Source: Bacteroidales bacterium (GTDB taxonomy: Bacteria; Bacteroidota; Bacteroidia; Bacteroidales; VadinHA17). Taken from it: 64,000 nt of DNA. The notes beneath the pieces were generated by a model that was not told the origin of the DNA, ran no database searches, and saw only the letters and a program-made list of their open reading frames with translations. Position 1 is the first letter of the stretch. Every line of letters begins with the position of its first letter. Below, one piece after another: positions 27,439 to 36,738 of the stretch. A program made the position numbers and the translations under genes. The stretch is from assembly GCA_020201035.1 (NCBI GenBank), contig JAIVHO010000036.1, positions 1-64,000 on the forward strand, read 5' to 3'.

Positions 27439-27497
27439 ATTGAAATTAATTATTTTGAATGATTTTCATAAAATTAATTACATTAAAAAAGAATACG

Positions 27498-27530
27498 TTA
27501 CACAATTATTGAAAGGATTTACAATATTCG
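27498..27530 (-). promoter_or_regulatory. Putative stress promoter of the SDR gene
   Basis: On the minus strand: CGAATATTGTAA, 16 nt, TGTAA(CG), ending 59 nt before the SDR start. The 12-mer is identical to that upstream of catalase and the spacing is the same. Confidence 0.5.
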
Positions 27531-27854
27531 TAAATTAATATCCGGAAGGCTCATTTTAAGAAATAGCTCCCGGGTATCTCTTTATCAGAAACACCTTGCC
27601 CGGAAACCCCATAATCTTCAGGTATGAACTACACCTGATATCCCCCCGGTATGGAGAGTGTACTATTATATACCCTTCTATTTGGGTAAACCATGTCAAC
27701 AGGATATTTCCTTTCTTTCTGTTTTAAAGGATTATCAGATAATGATTCCTGCAAAAAGGGCGATACAGATCTTAAGAAATGAATTGTGAAAATTATGTTT
27801 TAGGGCAGATTAAAAGAAGGATACAGGAAAGGGACGCTGTTGAACGGACAGGGC
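27531..27854. other. Intergenic stretch without recognisable gene
   Basis: Between the SDR promoter element and the terminator of the outer-membrane protein gene I see no convincing open frame, repeat or RNA. The composition is AT-rich, with short stop-dense frames on both strands. Confidence 0.5.
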
Positions 27855-27886
27855 AAAAAAAAGCCGGCAGTGTGTTAACTGCCGGC
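27855..27886 (-). terminator. Rho-independent terminator
   Basis: A perfect 9-bp GC-rich stem (GCCGGCAGT with ACTGCCGGC, 27863-27871 and 27878-27886) closes a 6-nt loop. On the minus strand eight T residues follow directly (27855-27862). It ends the outer-membrane barrel gene that stops at 27916. Confidence 0.92.
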
Positions 27887-27915
27887 CGGTTGGAGTCCTA
27901 AAACCTGGAATTATG

Positions 27916-28470
27916 TCAAAAACTGAGCGTGATACCAAGATTGAGGTAAGCGACGCCATATCCGAGTTCGGCCATAGCGGCAAAAGAATCATTAAATGAA
28001 TACCTTCCCCCTATATACCATGAATATGACATACTGCTGCCCACCGAGGAGTAGTCGTCCCAGATGGAATCTCCAAAAGAGGAGGAGCTTACTATATTAT
28101 AGCCAAGCATTAATCCTGTATAGGTGTCAACATTCTCAATCAGCTGATAATGCAATGACCCACGTCCGCCGATTATTATACTTGAATATTTCCAACCGTA
28201 ACCCATCTCTTCCCATTTGGCACCGGTATATCCAATATATCCACCAACACCAAGTGAACTTTTCTCATCAAACAGTTCGTCCTTTACACCTATTTCAAAC
28301 GACGCTGAGATAGGTGGGATCCTGTTTGTATAGTAGCTGCCTGTATAGAGCGTGCTGCCAATGCCTATGCCAAGATTTAACTTTTTGTCGCCCTTGTTAA
28401 ACATATTTTGTGCATCAGCACCCTGGCCGCAAAGCAGCAGGATTATAAAAACCAATAACTCTCTTTTCAT
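27916..28470 (-). CDS. Small outer-membrane beta-barrel protein
   Basis: Secreted protein of 184 residues with a cleavable signal peptide (MKRELLVFIILLLC to about residue 21, ending GADAQ). After it come alternating aromatic/glycine strands such as LNLGIGIGSTLYTGSYY and WKYSSIIIGGRGSLHYQL, ending in a strand closing with Phe (LNLGITLSF). That C-terminal Phe is the usual insertion signal of barrels. Probably eight strands. No enzyme motif. It has its own terminator and lies 128 bp downstream of the beta-helix lipoprotein. Function unknown. Confidence 0.8.
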   Translation of the reverse strand: MKRELLVFIILLLCGQGADAQNMFNKGDKKLNLGIGIGSTLYTGSYYTNRIPPISASFEIGVKDELFDEKSSLGVGGYIGYTGAKWEEMGYGWKYSSIIIGGRGSLHYQLIENVDTYTGLMLGYNIVSSSSFGDSIWDDYSSVGSSMSYSWYIGGRYSFNDSFAAMAELGYGVAYLNLGITLSF

Positions 28471-28598
28471 TCTTTTAAGGTTTAAAAAATTATTAAATCA
28501 GGATATTAGGGTCCAAATATTATAGTGTACCGTTTGTCGTTGTTATTCAACACTGTCTGTTTTGGAAGAACAATGACACACAATTTGTTTTGCTTTTG

Positions 28599-29747
28599 TT
28601 ATTGCTGGTAGTAGGTATCAACCGAAGTGTTACCCGTGTAGGTATTGCCACCCATATCTATCAGGGTAGAATACCGTGAAACATAGACCCCATATCCGGC
28701 GCTGTAATTAAAGGAGCAACCTATTATTTCTACCCTGCTGCCTCCTGAGAGCCAGAGGTTTGCCACGTCAAAACCTGACCCTCCGTATGATATATCAACA
28801 TAATGAAGTGCATTAAGCGGATTATTTGAATCCTCAAAGGTGACACTCTCAAAATATCCTGGTGATTGCACATCGCCGGTAAAGGAAATTCTTTGGGTTG
28901 GTGTTCCGCCCAAATGCATTGACCCTGTTGACTCAACATTTAGTTTTGCATCGGCTCCCATAACAAAACGTGAGCCCGCCTCTACGGTCAGATCACCATG
29001 TATATTATTATATGGCCCCATCAGAAGGGCAGCAACCGGAAGTTTCTTCCATGTAACATCCTGGTAGAGTCCGTTGCCTTCAACTTCAATATAGTTATTG
29101 TTTCCGTTGTTCAGGTATTGTGTTGCACCATCAATAAAATGAAACTGGCTGGTGTACAGCCTTATTGGCAGATTGATGCAGTTTGATATAATATTCCCTG
29201 AAAAGTTGGGCAGGGATGACTCCTCGTTTACTATGTATATACCATAGCTGCCTGAATTATCTATAAGGGTACTGGTGAAATTTACCTTTGAGCTTCCCTT
29301 AATCTCGATCATGCCCGAGCTGAAAGTGCCGCCCCCTCCGTCTGAGATAATAACCCTTTCAAATATATTGTTGTTGTTGTTTGAATTGTCAAAGGTTATC
29401 TCATCCCAGTATCCTGAGATATTCGATTTCCCCTGTATCACGATAGGGTTGTTTTCGAGTCCGACCGCTTTTAAAAATCCGTCTATTCTTACACGGATCG
29501 ATGCCTCCGGATCCATTATTATATTTACCCCGGGTTCAATAGTTACCCCGGCATTTAGAACCAGGCTTCCTGTAATTAAATAATCCGGAAGGGTTATTCC
29601 TTCGAAACGATCTTCAAGGATAAGCGGTGAGCTTATCTCGCCGGTAAGTATTACAGGCTCATTTCCGTCCGGGTTATCAGTACCCTCTTCACACGATACG
29701 ATAAACAATCCTATAGACAGGATAAGCAGGTAATTTAAAATTTTCAT
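28599..29747 (-). CDS. Beta-helix surface lipoprotein
   Basis: Lipoprotein signal MKILNYLLILSIGLFIVSC with lipid-anchor Cys19, followed by an acidic export-like tail (EEGTDNPDGNE). The body has repeated turns of a right-handed parallel beta-helix: LVLNAGVTIEPGVNIIMD, LTVEAGSRFVMGADAKLNV and others, with two FD/ED-SNN turns. No catalytic residues typical of polysaccharide lyases are evident, so adhesion or glycan binding is as likely as enzyme activity. The acidic residues after Cys resemble the Bacteroidota lipoprotein surface-export signal. Length 382 residues. Confidence 0.8.
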   Translation of the reverse strand: MKILNYLLILSIGLFIVSCEEGTDNPDGNEPVILTGEISSPLILEDRFEGITLPDYLITGSLVLNAGVTIEPGVNIIMDPEASIRVRIDGFLKAVGLENNPIVIQGKSNISGYWDEITFDNSNNNNNIFERVIISDGGGGTFSSGMIEIKGSSKVNFTSTLIDNSGSYGIYIVNEESSLPNFSGNIISNCINLPIRLYTSQFHFIDGATQYLNNGNNNYIEVEGNGLYQDVTWKKLPVAALLMGPYNNIHGDLTVEAGSRFVMGADAKLNVESTGSMHLGGTPTQRISFTGDVQSPGYFESVTFEDSNNPLNALHYVDISYGGSGFDVANLWLSGGSRVEIIGCSFNYSAGYGVYVSRYSTLIDMGGNTYTGNTSVDTYYQQ

Positions 29748-29917
29748 AATGGTTGATTTTGATTATTACTTTTGTCAATAAACCCTTAATTGGTTGATTA
29801 GGCACAAAGAAACCATCTGAGGTAATTGAAAAATTGGAAAAATGCGACAGACAGACCAACATTTATCCCGCCGCACTGTTCTGCAGAAATGGTGCAGGGC
29901 TGAATCTCAAGGAGTGG

Positions 29918-30724
29918 TTATATCAGTCCTGTAAAGAGTGAGTTGAATTTGTCTCCTTGTCTGAGATATCTTATTGGTGAGCAGCCTGAATATTCCCTGA
30001 ATTCATTTATAAAATGGGGAAGATCATAATATCCGTTCAGGTAGGCTATATCCTGCAGGTTCATATCAGACCTCTCCTTAAGCATTGAAAAAGCCCTGTT
30101 AAACCGGATAATCTTTAAAAACTTTTTCGGCGTAAGACCAATATCCTGTTTTATATTTCTTTCAAGTGTGCGTCTTGATGCCCCTGAATTGGCAATAATC
30201 TCACCGTAATTCAGCTTGTCAACAGATAGACAGTGTTTAAGTACGGAGGAGGAGAGTGCATTGATTGAATCACTGTTGATTCTCAGCATCTTTCTGAGAG
30301 TGGTCTCTATTATCCTTACTCTTTCCATATCGTTACCGGCATCGGTTAGTTTATGAAAGAGATATTGATTAAGGCCTGGGTCCACTTCCCCCATATCTGT
30401 TGTTGAATCTGTGAAGCTGCTGCTGTTTACCCTGAAGATTGCACGAAGTGAGTAAGGCATCAGCTTAACACAGAAGCACTGCAGCATTCCGCTGAAGGTA
30501 AGATTTACAGGCCGCGTGATCTGACCTGCAATGAGTGCCAGCGGCACTGAGCCTTTCTCCATGCTGCCTATCTTAATAAGGACAGGATCACCAAACTGGA
30601 ATATCAATTCGGGATATCCGGACGGAGAAATGGATGAAGGCGCCGGATATGGCGTGGTTACTTTCCAGTAGTATTTCACATACGGAATAAGATCGGATGA
30701 GGGTGGGTAGAAATTTACCTGCAT
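29918..30724 (-). CDS. AraC-family transcriptional regulator
   Basis: DNA-binding regulator of 268 residues. The N-terminal ligand-type domain (about 1-150, with YYWKVTTPYPAPSSISPSGY) resembles DUF6597-type AraC sensors. The C-terminal double helix-turn-helix (about 165-260) has GASRRTLERNIKQDIGLTPK and DIAYLNGYYDLPHFINEFRE, then GCSPIRYLR. Its targets are unknown. The gene follows the four-gene kinase/methyltransferase operon after 222 bp on the same strand, and it could be regulated by or respond to that system. Confidence 0.92.
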   Translation of the reverse strand: MQVNFYPPSSDLIPYVKYYWKVTTPYPAPSSISPSGYPELIFQFGDPVLIKIGSMEKGSVPLALIAGQITRPVNLTFSGMLQCFCVKLMPYSLRAIFRVNSSSFTDSTTDMGEVDPGLNQYLFHKLTDAGNDMERVRIIETTLRKMLRINSDSINALSSSVLKHCLSVDKLNYGEIIANSGASRRTLERNIKQDIGLTPKKFLKIIRFNRAFSMLKERSDMNLQDIAYLNGYYDLPHFINEFREYSGCSPIRYLRQGDKFNSLFTGLI

Positions 30725-30946
30725 ATTAATCTACCCTCCCCTTTTTGTTTTGTCCATAATGTATTCCAGCCTGCCGTTGGCCTGGTACTCTCAACAGGTA
30801 CAACCTTCCGCTTGAACGAGAATGAACTCACAAGAGTGTTGGCCACCGCATCATCAAGCATCCGGCATAAGAATCCTGACCCCATGCCCGGGCTGGTTTT
30901 TCCATACATTTACCCTCTGTTTATAACAAATAAACCCGGCATAGTT

Positions 30947-33124
30947 CTATACTTTTTGTATTGATTCTTCTGTTTCGGCAGGCAGTGAAACAAAGAATGT
31001 TGATCCTTTTCCGGGCTCCGAGGTGACCCATATGTTACCTCCCATAAACTCAATATACCCTTTGGAGAGTGAGAGTCCGAGGCCGGTCCCTTCATGTTCA
31101 CGTGTCTTACCACTGTCAACCTGATAGAAACGTTCAAATATTTTCTGTTGCTGGTCTTTATCTATGCCGATACCTGTATCGGTAACGTGAAATTCCAGGG
31201 AGCCCTGTTTAATAAAATATCCGAAGGTTACTGAACCCTTATCGGTGAACTTAAGGGCGTTGCCTATCAGGTTTGTCAGAATCTGTGTTAGCCTGACATT
31301 GTCAACGATATATATTGGCTCTTCATCTGTAGCAGGAACTGAATGTCTCAGCTCCAGTCCTCTCAGGTCTGCGACCGGTTGAAACTGTTTATAGAGATTG
31401 GTTATTACAGTATTAATGTTGGTTTTGGTCTTATTGACATTCATCTTGCCAGCCTCTATATTTGCAATCTCGATAATATCGGTTACTATGGCAAGAAGCT
31501 GGTCGCTGCTCTGGGTAATCAGTTCAAGATAAGCTTTGAAGGATTCAGAATCCAGATCCGGCTCTCTCAGAAGAGATGTAAATCCTACAATACCGTTCAT
31601 CGGGGTTCTTATCTCATGTGATATGTTTTGCAGGAAGGCAGTCTTAAGCCGGTCACTCTCTTCGGCCCTCTCCTTTGACATAATCAAATCATCCTTTACC
31701 TGTTTATGAATTGTAATGTCATGGAAGATCTCAAGCATTGCTTTTTTTCCCTGATACATCATACCGGTATGGTATATATTGAATGTTTTGCCTCCCATTA
31801 AACCGTCCGCTTCCAGTATCTCAGTTTTACCCTCCCTGATTCCTGAAAGCAGGGGGCATCCGGCACACTGCAATTTGTCATCGCGATAGAGATCCCAGCA
31901 TTTTTTTCCGACAGCCTCCTGTCCGAATATCCTGCGATAATTCTCACTTAAAAAGAGAACAGTCCCTTCCTCGTCAATAATATCCATTCCGAAAGGGATA
32001 GTCTTCAGCAGCACATTGTTAAATTCAGCATTGCTCCGTGAAAAGTCCTCTGCTCTTTTACGTTCGGTAATATCATGGCGGATAGTGATCAGTCGTGACG
32101 GCCCCCCATTACTGTTGGGTATCGGTATCCTGCTTGTCTGGTGCCAGTACGTAAAGCCTGTGTCATAATGTGTTCCGCTCTCAATCATATCGAGGCTAAG
32201 ACGGCCTGTCTGCAGCACCTTCTGATCTTCAATGGCTGTTTTTACAGCCTCCTCTTCAGGGAGGAAATCACCCAGTGTTTTTCCTGTTGTCTCGCTCTGT
32301 GATTCAACTCCTATAAAGCTGAGGTGTGCTCTGTTGTTAAGCAGGAATCTTCCCTCATTGTCAGTCAGTGATACCGGATCGGCCAGATTATCAATAAGTG
32401 TACGCAGAAGGTTACGTTCCTCACGGGTAACATTATCATATTTTTTTTCTTCAGCCTGAACATCCTGGTGTAGTCTTTTGCTGTACATAAGCACCAGACT
32501 GTATGTGAGCATAATTATAAGCATATTTACCATAATGATGCTGAAGGAGTCAAAAGGTGCTGCGTTAAAAAAATCCACGGGCATCTCTTTTTCTCCGGTA
32601 ATAAAGTAGATGATATTTATTGCACACACCAGAGAAAATAAGATATATACGATCCCTGCCGTGAGGGTGAGATTCCTGCTTTTTGCAGGCACTCTTCTCA
32701 GCATAAGCCAGGCTGTCTGAGAGGTTATTAACAATCCTGCGACTGAGATACTCAGGTTTCTTGCTTCCAGAGCGGGATTGGCGATTGTAAACCATATCTG
32801 GAAGGCTGTAAATAGTATCAGCACTGCAATATTATGCCATTGGAATGATCTTTTACCTGTAAAATTTTCAAGACCTCTGTGGCCTAAGATAAATCCTGCA
32901 ATAAGAAATGTATTGGCTGCTATAATTGAGATCCAGTCAGGGATTTGTCCTCTCAGCGACACCAGTAACAATGAAACTGTCAGCATTGCAAAGTTTAGGA
33001 CAAGGTAAATTGTCCCCATGTATCTTTTACGATACTGCATCCACAACATAAACACAACGAGAGTACTTACCAGCCCGGTAAATGTAAAGCTCAAGATTAT
33101 GGTGCGAATATCGATAGATACCAT
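30947..33124 (-). CDS. Seven-TM sensor histidine kinase with two PAS domains
   Basis: Membrane sensor kinase of 725 residues. Seven hydrophobic helices fill about residues 5-217, resembling 7TM-type sensor modules. PAS 1 spans about 235-355 (LADPVSLTDNEGRFLLNN). PAS 2 spans about 365-475 and carries a CxxC pair in QCAGCPLL, which could bind metal or sense redox. HisKA has phospho-acceptor His503 in NISHEIRTPMNG. The HATPase has LIGNALKFTDKG, DTGIGID and GTGLGLSLSKG, so all boxes are present. No receiver is attached. It is the fourth gene of the operon with the PhcB-like methyltransferase, hybrid kinase and CheY-like protein, 69 bp after the latter. Confidence 0.93.
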   Translation of the reverse strand: MVSIDIRTIILSFTFTGLVSTLVVFMLWMQYRKRYMGTIYLVLNFAMLTVSLLLVSLRGQIPDWISIIAANTFLIAGFILGHRGLENFTGKRSFQWHNIAVLILFTAFQIWFTIANPALEARNLSISVAGLLITSQTAWLMLRRVPAKSRNLTLTAGIVYILFSLVCAINIIYFITGEKEMPVDFFNAAPFDSFSIIMVNMLIIMLTYSLVLMYSKRLHQDVQAEEKKYDNVTREERNLLRTLIDNLADPVSLTDNEGRFLLNNRAHLSFIGVESQSETTGKTLGDFLPEEEAVKTAIEDQKVLQTGRLSLDMIESGTHYDTGFTYWHQTSRIPIPNSNGGPSRLITIRHDITERKRAEDFSRSNAEFNNVLLKTIPFGMDIIDEEGTVLFLSENYRRIFGQEAVGKKCWDLYRDDKLQCAGCPLLSGIREGKTEILEADGLMGGKTFNIYHTGMMYQGKKAMLEIFHDITIHKQVKDDLIMSKERAEESDRLKTAFLQNISHEIRTPMNGIVGFTSLLREPDLDSESFKAYLELITQSSDQLLAIVTDIIEIANIEAGKMNVNKTKTNINTVITNLYKQFQPVADLRGLELRHSVPATDEEPIYIVDNVRLTQILTNLIGNALKFTDKGSVTFGYFIKQGSLEFHVTDTGIGIDKDQQQKIFERFYQVDSGKTREHEGTGLGLSLSKGYIEFMGGNIWVTSEPGKGSTFFVSLPAETEESIQKV

Positions 33125-33193
33125 TTTCGGTTTCTCCTGTTTATTTAAATATTTGTGGTAAGCTTTACTATTATCCTGTAATGCCTCTCCGGA

Positions 33194-33574
33194 TTATTTC
33201 TGATTTTCTTCATTCAATAATCCGGTTATACTGGCCATAAACTCTTTAAGATCCAGGGGTTTTTGAAAAGCCAGGTCTGCCCCCAGATGTTTTGCGCTTT
33301 TGAGGTACCCTTCATACTGGAAGCGGCCTCCGCCGGATATAGCCACAATTTTAAGGTTTGGATTTTTACGTCTCAGATCAAAGATGATTTCAAGGCCCTC
33401 TTTTTCAGGCATAACTATATCCGTAATCAGCAGATCAGGATTAAAAGTGTCAAACACCTCCATACCCTCTTTACCGTTAACTGCAATTTCAACCATATGA
33501 CCTGATTTTTCCACCAATCTTTTCAGCATCATGGCTATTGCTGTTTCGTCGTCAATAATAAGAATTTTCGCCAT
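33194..33574 (-). CDS. Single-domain response regulator (CheY-like)
   Basis: Receiver domain only, 126 residues. The acidic pocket Asp8-Asp9 (IIDDE), the phospho-acceptor Asp52 in LLITDIVMP and the FQKPL lysine are all present. There is no DNA-binding output, so it must act by protein contact or as a phosphate relay between the two kinases that flank it. It starts 23 bp after the hybrid kinase and ends 69 bp before the PAS kinase. Confidence 0.95.
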   Translation of the reverse strand: MAKILIIDDETAIAMMLKRLVEKSGHMVEIAVNGKEGMEVFDTFNPDLLITDIVMPEKEGLEIIFDLRRKNPNLKIVAISGGGRFQYEGYLKSAKHLGADLAFQKPLDLKEFMASITGLLNEENQK

Positions 33575-33597
33575 ATGACAGTGTCTCTTTTATTCTG

Positions 33598-35562
33598 TTA
33601 ATTCTCATCTAAAACTTTTCTGATCACCTTGCTGAAATCACTAAGTATTAAGGGCTTCATTATGATTTCAGAAATTCCGTGCTTCTCCTTCATCTCCTCG
33701 GAGATGGTATCAATATATCCGGTAATTACAATAACCTTGAGTTCGGGCCGTATCAGCCTCATCTCATCAGCAAGCTCTGTTCCGAACAGTTTTGGCATTG
33801 TAAGGTCAGTCACCAGCAATGAATATTTCATGGGATTTTCCCTGAACTCCTCCAGTGCAGAAAGGCTGTCAGTTTTAATGGTAACCCTGTAGCCAAGGTT
33901 CTCAAGCATCTTTTTACCCATATAGGTAATCTCCTGTTCATCATCAACAAACAGTATATACTCATTACCCTTTGTAACTGTTTTATTCAGTTCTTCCAGG
34001 CTAGCCGGTTTGGTTCCGTGTTGAGGAAGATAAATGGTGAACAGTGTTCCCTGACCGGGGGTGCTGTCAACAGTGATTGCACCTCCGTAATTGTTTACTA
34101 TTCCGTGCACAACTGATAGCCCGAGTCCGGAACCAGAACCAACCTCCTTCCGGGTAAAGAAGGGCTCAAATATCCTCTCTCTGGTTTTACTGTCCATTCC
34201 GTGGCCGGTATCTGAGATGGCCAGTTTGATGTACTTTCCGGTTTTCAGGTTTGGAACCTTCGTCACCAGACTCTTTGTTACGTTTATTACATCCAGACTC
34301 ACTTCCAGAACACCTCCGGTCTGTATCATTGCAAAGCTGGCGTTTGTGCACAGGTTCATTATGATCTGGTGCATGTGGGTAGCATCGGCAAGTATCGTTC
34401 CTGTTTCCGGATCCAGCTTCTGTCTCACCTCAATGCCTGGAGGAAATGACCCTTTCAGGAGGTTCAGTACCTCAACCACCACATTGTTCAGTTCTATCGG
34501 TTTTTTCTCAAAATTAACCTCTCTGCTGAAGGTGAGAATTTGCTGCACAAGGTCTTTGCCCCTGATAGCTGCGTTGTTAATCTGCTCAAGATCAAATTTA
34601 AGGGTGCTTTCATCAGGCAGCTCCTCAAGTGCCATATCTGTATAACCGAGGATGGGAGTAAGGATATTGTTGAAGTCATGGGCAATGCCACCGGCAAGAG
34701 TTCCTATTGTTTCCATCTTTTTTAACTGGAATAGCTGGGTCTCAAGTTCAGCACGTTCCTTCTCATACTTCTTACGCGTTTCTATCTCCTTCTTCAGGTT
34801 CTGGTTTACCGTGGTAAGCTGTTGGGTTCTCTCTCTCACCCTTTTTTCGAGAGCATTGTTGGCGTTCTGCACATTTTCCTGCTCATGCTGCAGCAGCAGT
34901 CTCATATAGAAATCGTTTCGTGATGAGAGCTCCAGAAAGTAGCTGATAAACATCCCTATAATATTGGCGCTGATAAAGAAGTAATTGTTGTTGACAAGGA
35001 TCTCCATTGGCGTGTCAGATATCCATATAGCAGAAATCTCATATGTTATCACGATCAGCCATCCGGATACTGAGGCATATATAAACCGGGCCCTGATAAA
35101 CGTGTATCCGAAGATAAATATCAGTATAAGACCGGCATAATAGGAGTAGTTTGATACTCTTGCAGCCAGAATAATCATTATAATGATCCCGAATCCGGTC
35201 AGGAACATAATAAATGATATTATAGGCTGCATGTACTTTTTAAAAAGGTTTGAGAAAGAGAATGCAAATACTGCAATAAGCACAGGGTAAACAATGCCAA
35301 AGCGGATAAGCCAGAATACCTCCTTTAGCTGTGGTACCGATATTGCATCAAGGAATGCAAATGCACCGTAAAAGATCATTGCCAGAATAAGGGAGAACCG
35401 GAACGGGGTCAGTGATTTTTCAAAGTTATCAGCAAGATAGTCCTTCTCGTATTTTGCCAGGTCCCCGGTAAATGATAGAGTTAGCCTGTCAAGAGTCAGT
35501 GATCCCGGGGTATGTGAAGGTAACCCCAGCAAGTTTGTCATTGATCCACCGAAGACTCTCAT
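33598..35562 (-). CDS. Six-TM hybrid histidine kinase with C-terminal receiver
   Basis: Membrane sensor kinase of 654 residues. A hydrophobic sensor with about six helices (about 55-212) has signature [20 protein letters not shown]; the same sort of domain occurs in front of some adenylate cyclases. A coiled coil follows (about 222-285). HisKA carries His295 in [13 protein letters not shown], and the HATPase has DTGHGMD and [12 protein letters not shown] receiver lies at about 534-654 with Asp586 in LLVTDLTMP. In Ralstonia, PhcS is a multi-TM kinase that senses a fatty-acid methyl ester beside PhcB; here the kinase starts 27 bp after a PhcB-like gene. Ligand sensing is therefore an inference from gene order. 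Confidence 0.93.
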   Translation of the reverse strand: MRVFGGSMTNLLGLPSHTPGSLTLDRLTLSFTGDLAKYEKDYLADNFEKSLTPFRFSLILAMIFYGAFAFLDAISVPQLKEVFWLIRFGIVYPVLIAVFAFSFSNLFKKYMQPIISFIMFLTGFGIIIMIILAARVSNYSYYAGLILIFIFGYTFIRARFIYASVSGWLIVITYEISAIWISDTPMEILVNNNYFFISANIIGMFISYFLELSSRNDFYMRLLLQHEQENVQNANNALEKRVRERTQQLTTVNQNLKKEIETRKKYEKERAELETQLFQLKKMETIGTLAGGIAHDFNNILTPILGYTDMALEELPDESTLKFDLEQINNAAIRGKDLVQQILTFSREVNFEKKPIELNNVVVEVLNLLKGSFPPGIEVRQKLDPETGTILADATHMHQIIMNLCTNASFAMIQTGGVLEVSLDVINVTKSLVTKVPNLKTGKYIKLAISDTGHGMDSKTRERIFEPFFTRKEVGSGSGLGLSVVHGIVNNYGGAITVDSTPGQGTLFTIYLPQHGTKPASLEELNKTVTKGNEYILFVDDEQEITYMGKKMLENLGYRVTIKTDSLSALEEFRENPMKYSLLVTDLTMPKLFGTELADEMRLIRPELKVIVITGYIDTISEEMKEKHGISEIIMKPLILSDFSKVIRKVLDEN

Positions 35563-35589
35563 ATTCCAGGATTAAAGATGGTTAATAGT

Positions 35590-36495
35590 TTAGTCAGCCT
35601 CTCTTTTGATTCTGAGAAAGAGGTTTACACCAAGGGGTTCTGTTTCAACAGTGACATACCGCTCACCAATCCCTGCCTCACCGGCTATACGCAGAAGATC
35701 CTCCTTACTCCGGTGATTCAGGTACCATTCTGACAGCACTTCCATTAACCTTCGTGTAGGGTTTTCAGTGCTGAAATTGCTTATTATATAGTCACCTTCG
35801 TCGGCAAGGAAGTTTATGTATTTCTTTATCAGGAAGATAAAGTGTTTGTCCCTGAAATAGTCGAACAGTCCTGCACTCCATATAAGATCATATACCTTAA
35901 ATGGTTTAAACCGGAGTACATTGATCCTGTTGTATGATATCTGGCCATTGAACTTTTCATTCTGCCGCCTGGAAAAGTCTATTGCATTCTGGTCAAAATC
36001 GATAAGATCAAAGGAGATATGTTTCTCAGGTTTACTGTCTAAAAATTCATATACGTCGGTTGCCGGACCAGAGCCAAGGATTAAAACGTTTATATCCTTT
36101 TCTTTTTTGGCGGCAAGATCATTACAGTAGTTCAGAAAATACTCTTTCCTGTTCCTTACGGCTACCGCTCCGGCCTGATTCTGAAAAAAGATATCCCAGT
36201 TTTGATATTCCTTGTTCCCGTTTACGTGGAAGTCATAAATATTGTTGATCAGATTAAAATCGCCAGGATATCCGAAGGGTTTTTTCAGTCCGTACCCGAT
36301 TAATGTATTCTCATTTAACATGGGAGCCAGTAACTCCCTCAATTGATCAACCTGTGAAGGATCAAGGTTATTCACAATGGATGTGAACGTTTCATATTCA
36401 TGAAGCTCGGGGCCTCCCTTTTGAATAAGTTTTTCAAGAAATACCTTTTTTTCAGCCTCAATTATAGCCGTTGGTGCGAATAGGTTATCCGACAT
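35590..36495 (-). CDS. PhcB-like SAM-dependent methyltransferase
   Basis: Rossmann-type class I methyltransferase of 301 residues. Residues 1-110 form a helical N-terminal domain with KKPFGYPGDF (71-80) followed by NLINNIY. As I remember them, proteins annotated as 3-hydroxypalmitate methyl ester synthases (PhcB) have a similar G-Y-x-G-D-x-x-x-x-N/M motif. The SAM site is VLILGSGPATDVYE (137-150), with an acidic strand end in FDLIDFDQNAIDFS. The end of the protein contains a GDYIISNFS strand. It is first in a four-gene operon with two kinases and a receiver, which is the phcBSR-like context. The alternative is a methyltransferase acting on a different small molecule or protein. The product is unproven. 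Confidence 0.75.
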   Translation of the reverse strand: MSDNLFAPTAIIEAEKKVFLEKLIQKGGPELHEYETFTSIVNNLDPSQVDQLRELLAPMLNENTLIGYGLKKPFGYPGDFNLINNIYDFHVNGNKEYQNWDIFFQNQAGAVAVRNRKEYFLNYCNDLAAKKEKDINVLILGSGPATDVYEFLDSKPEKHISFDLIDFDQNAIDFSRRQNEKFNGQISYNRINVLRFKPFKVYDLIWSAGLFDYFRDKHFIFLIKKYINFLADEGDYIISNFSTENPTRRLMEVLSEWYLNHRSKEDLLRIAGEAGIGERYVTVETEPLGVNLFLRIKREAD

Positions 36496-36738
36496 CTATT
36501 ATTGGATAATTAAATTTAAAATAATTATTTACCTGCCATCCATGTGTAACCGGGGTAAATGTACTTTTTACTTTTTAAAAACCAAATTGGTCAGGTAAAA
36601 AAAATGAGATTACCCACTTGCGACATGGTTAGAATTATCCATGGGAAGCCGTAAAATATTTATCCCTCCTTTGAATTTGCTCCGGATGGTATTCAATAGT
36701 TTTTCTGGGAGAGAAAAGGCAGCATATAAAATAATTAT

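Noticed and set aside
30715-31137. Minus-strand frames of 64 and 75 codons around the AraC/kinase gap
   Set aside because: One overlaps the 3' end of the kinase gene in another frame, and neither resembles a family or has a supporting start.
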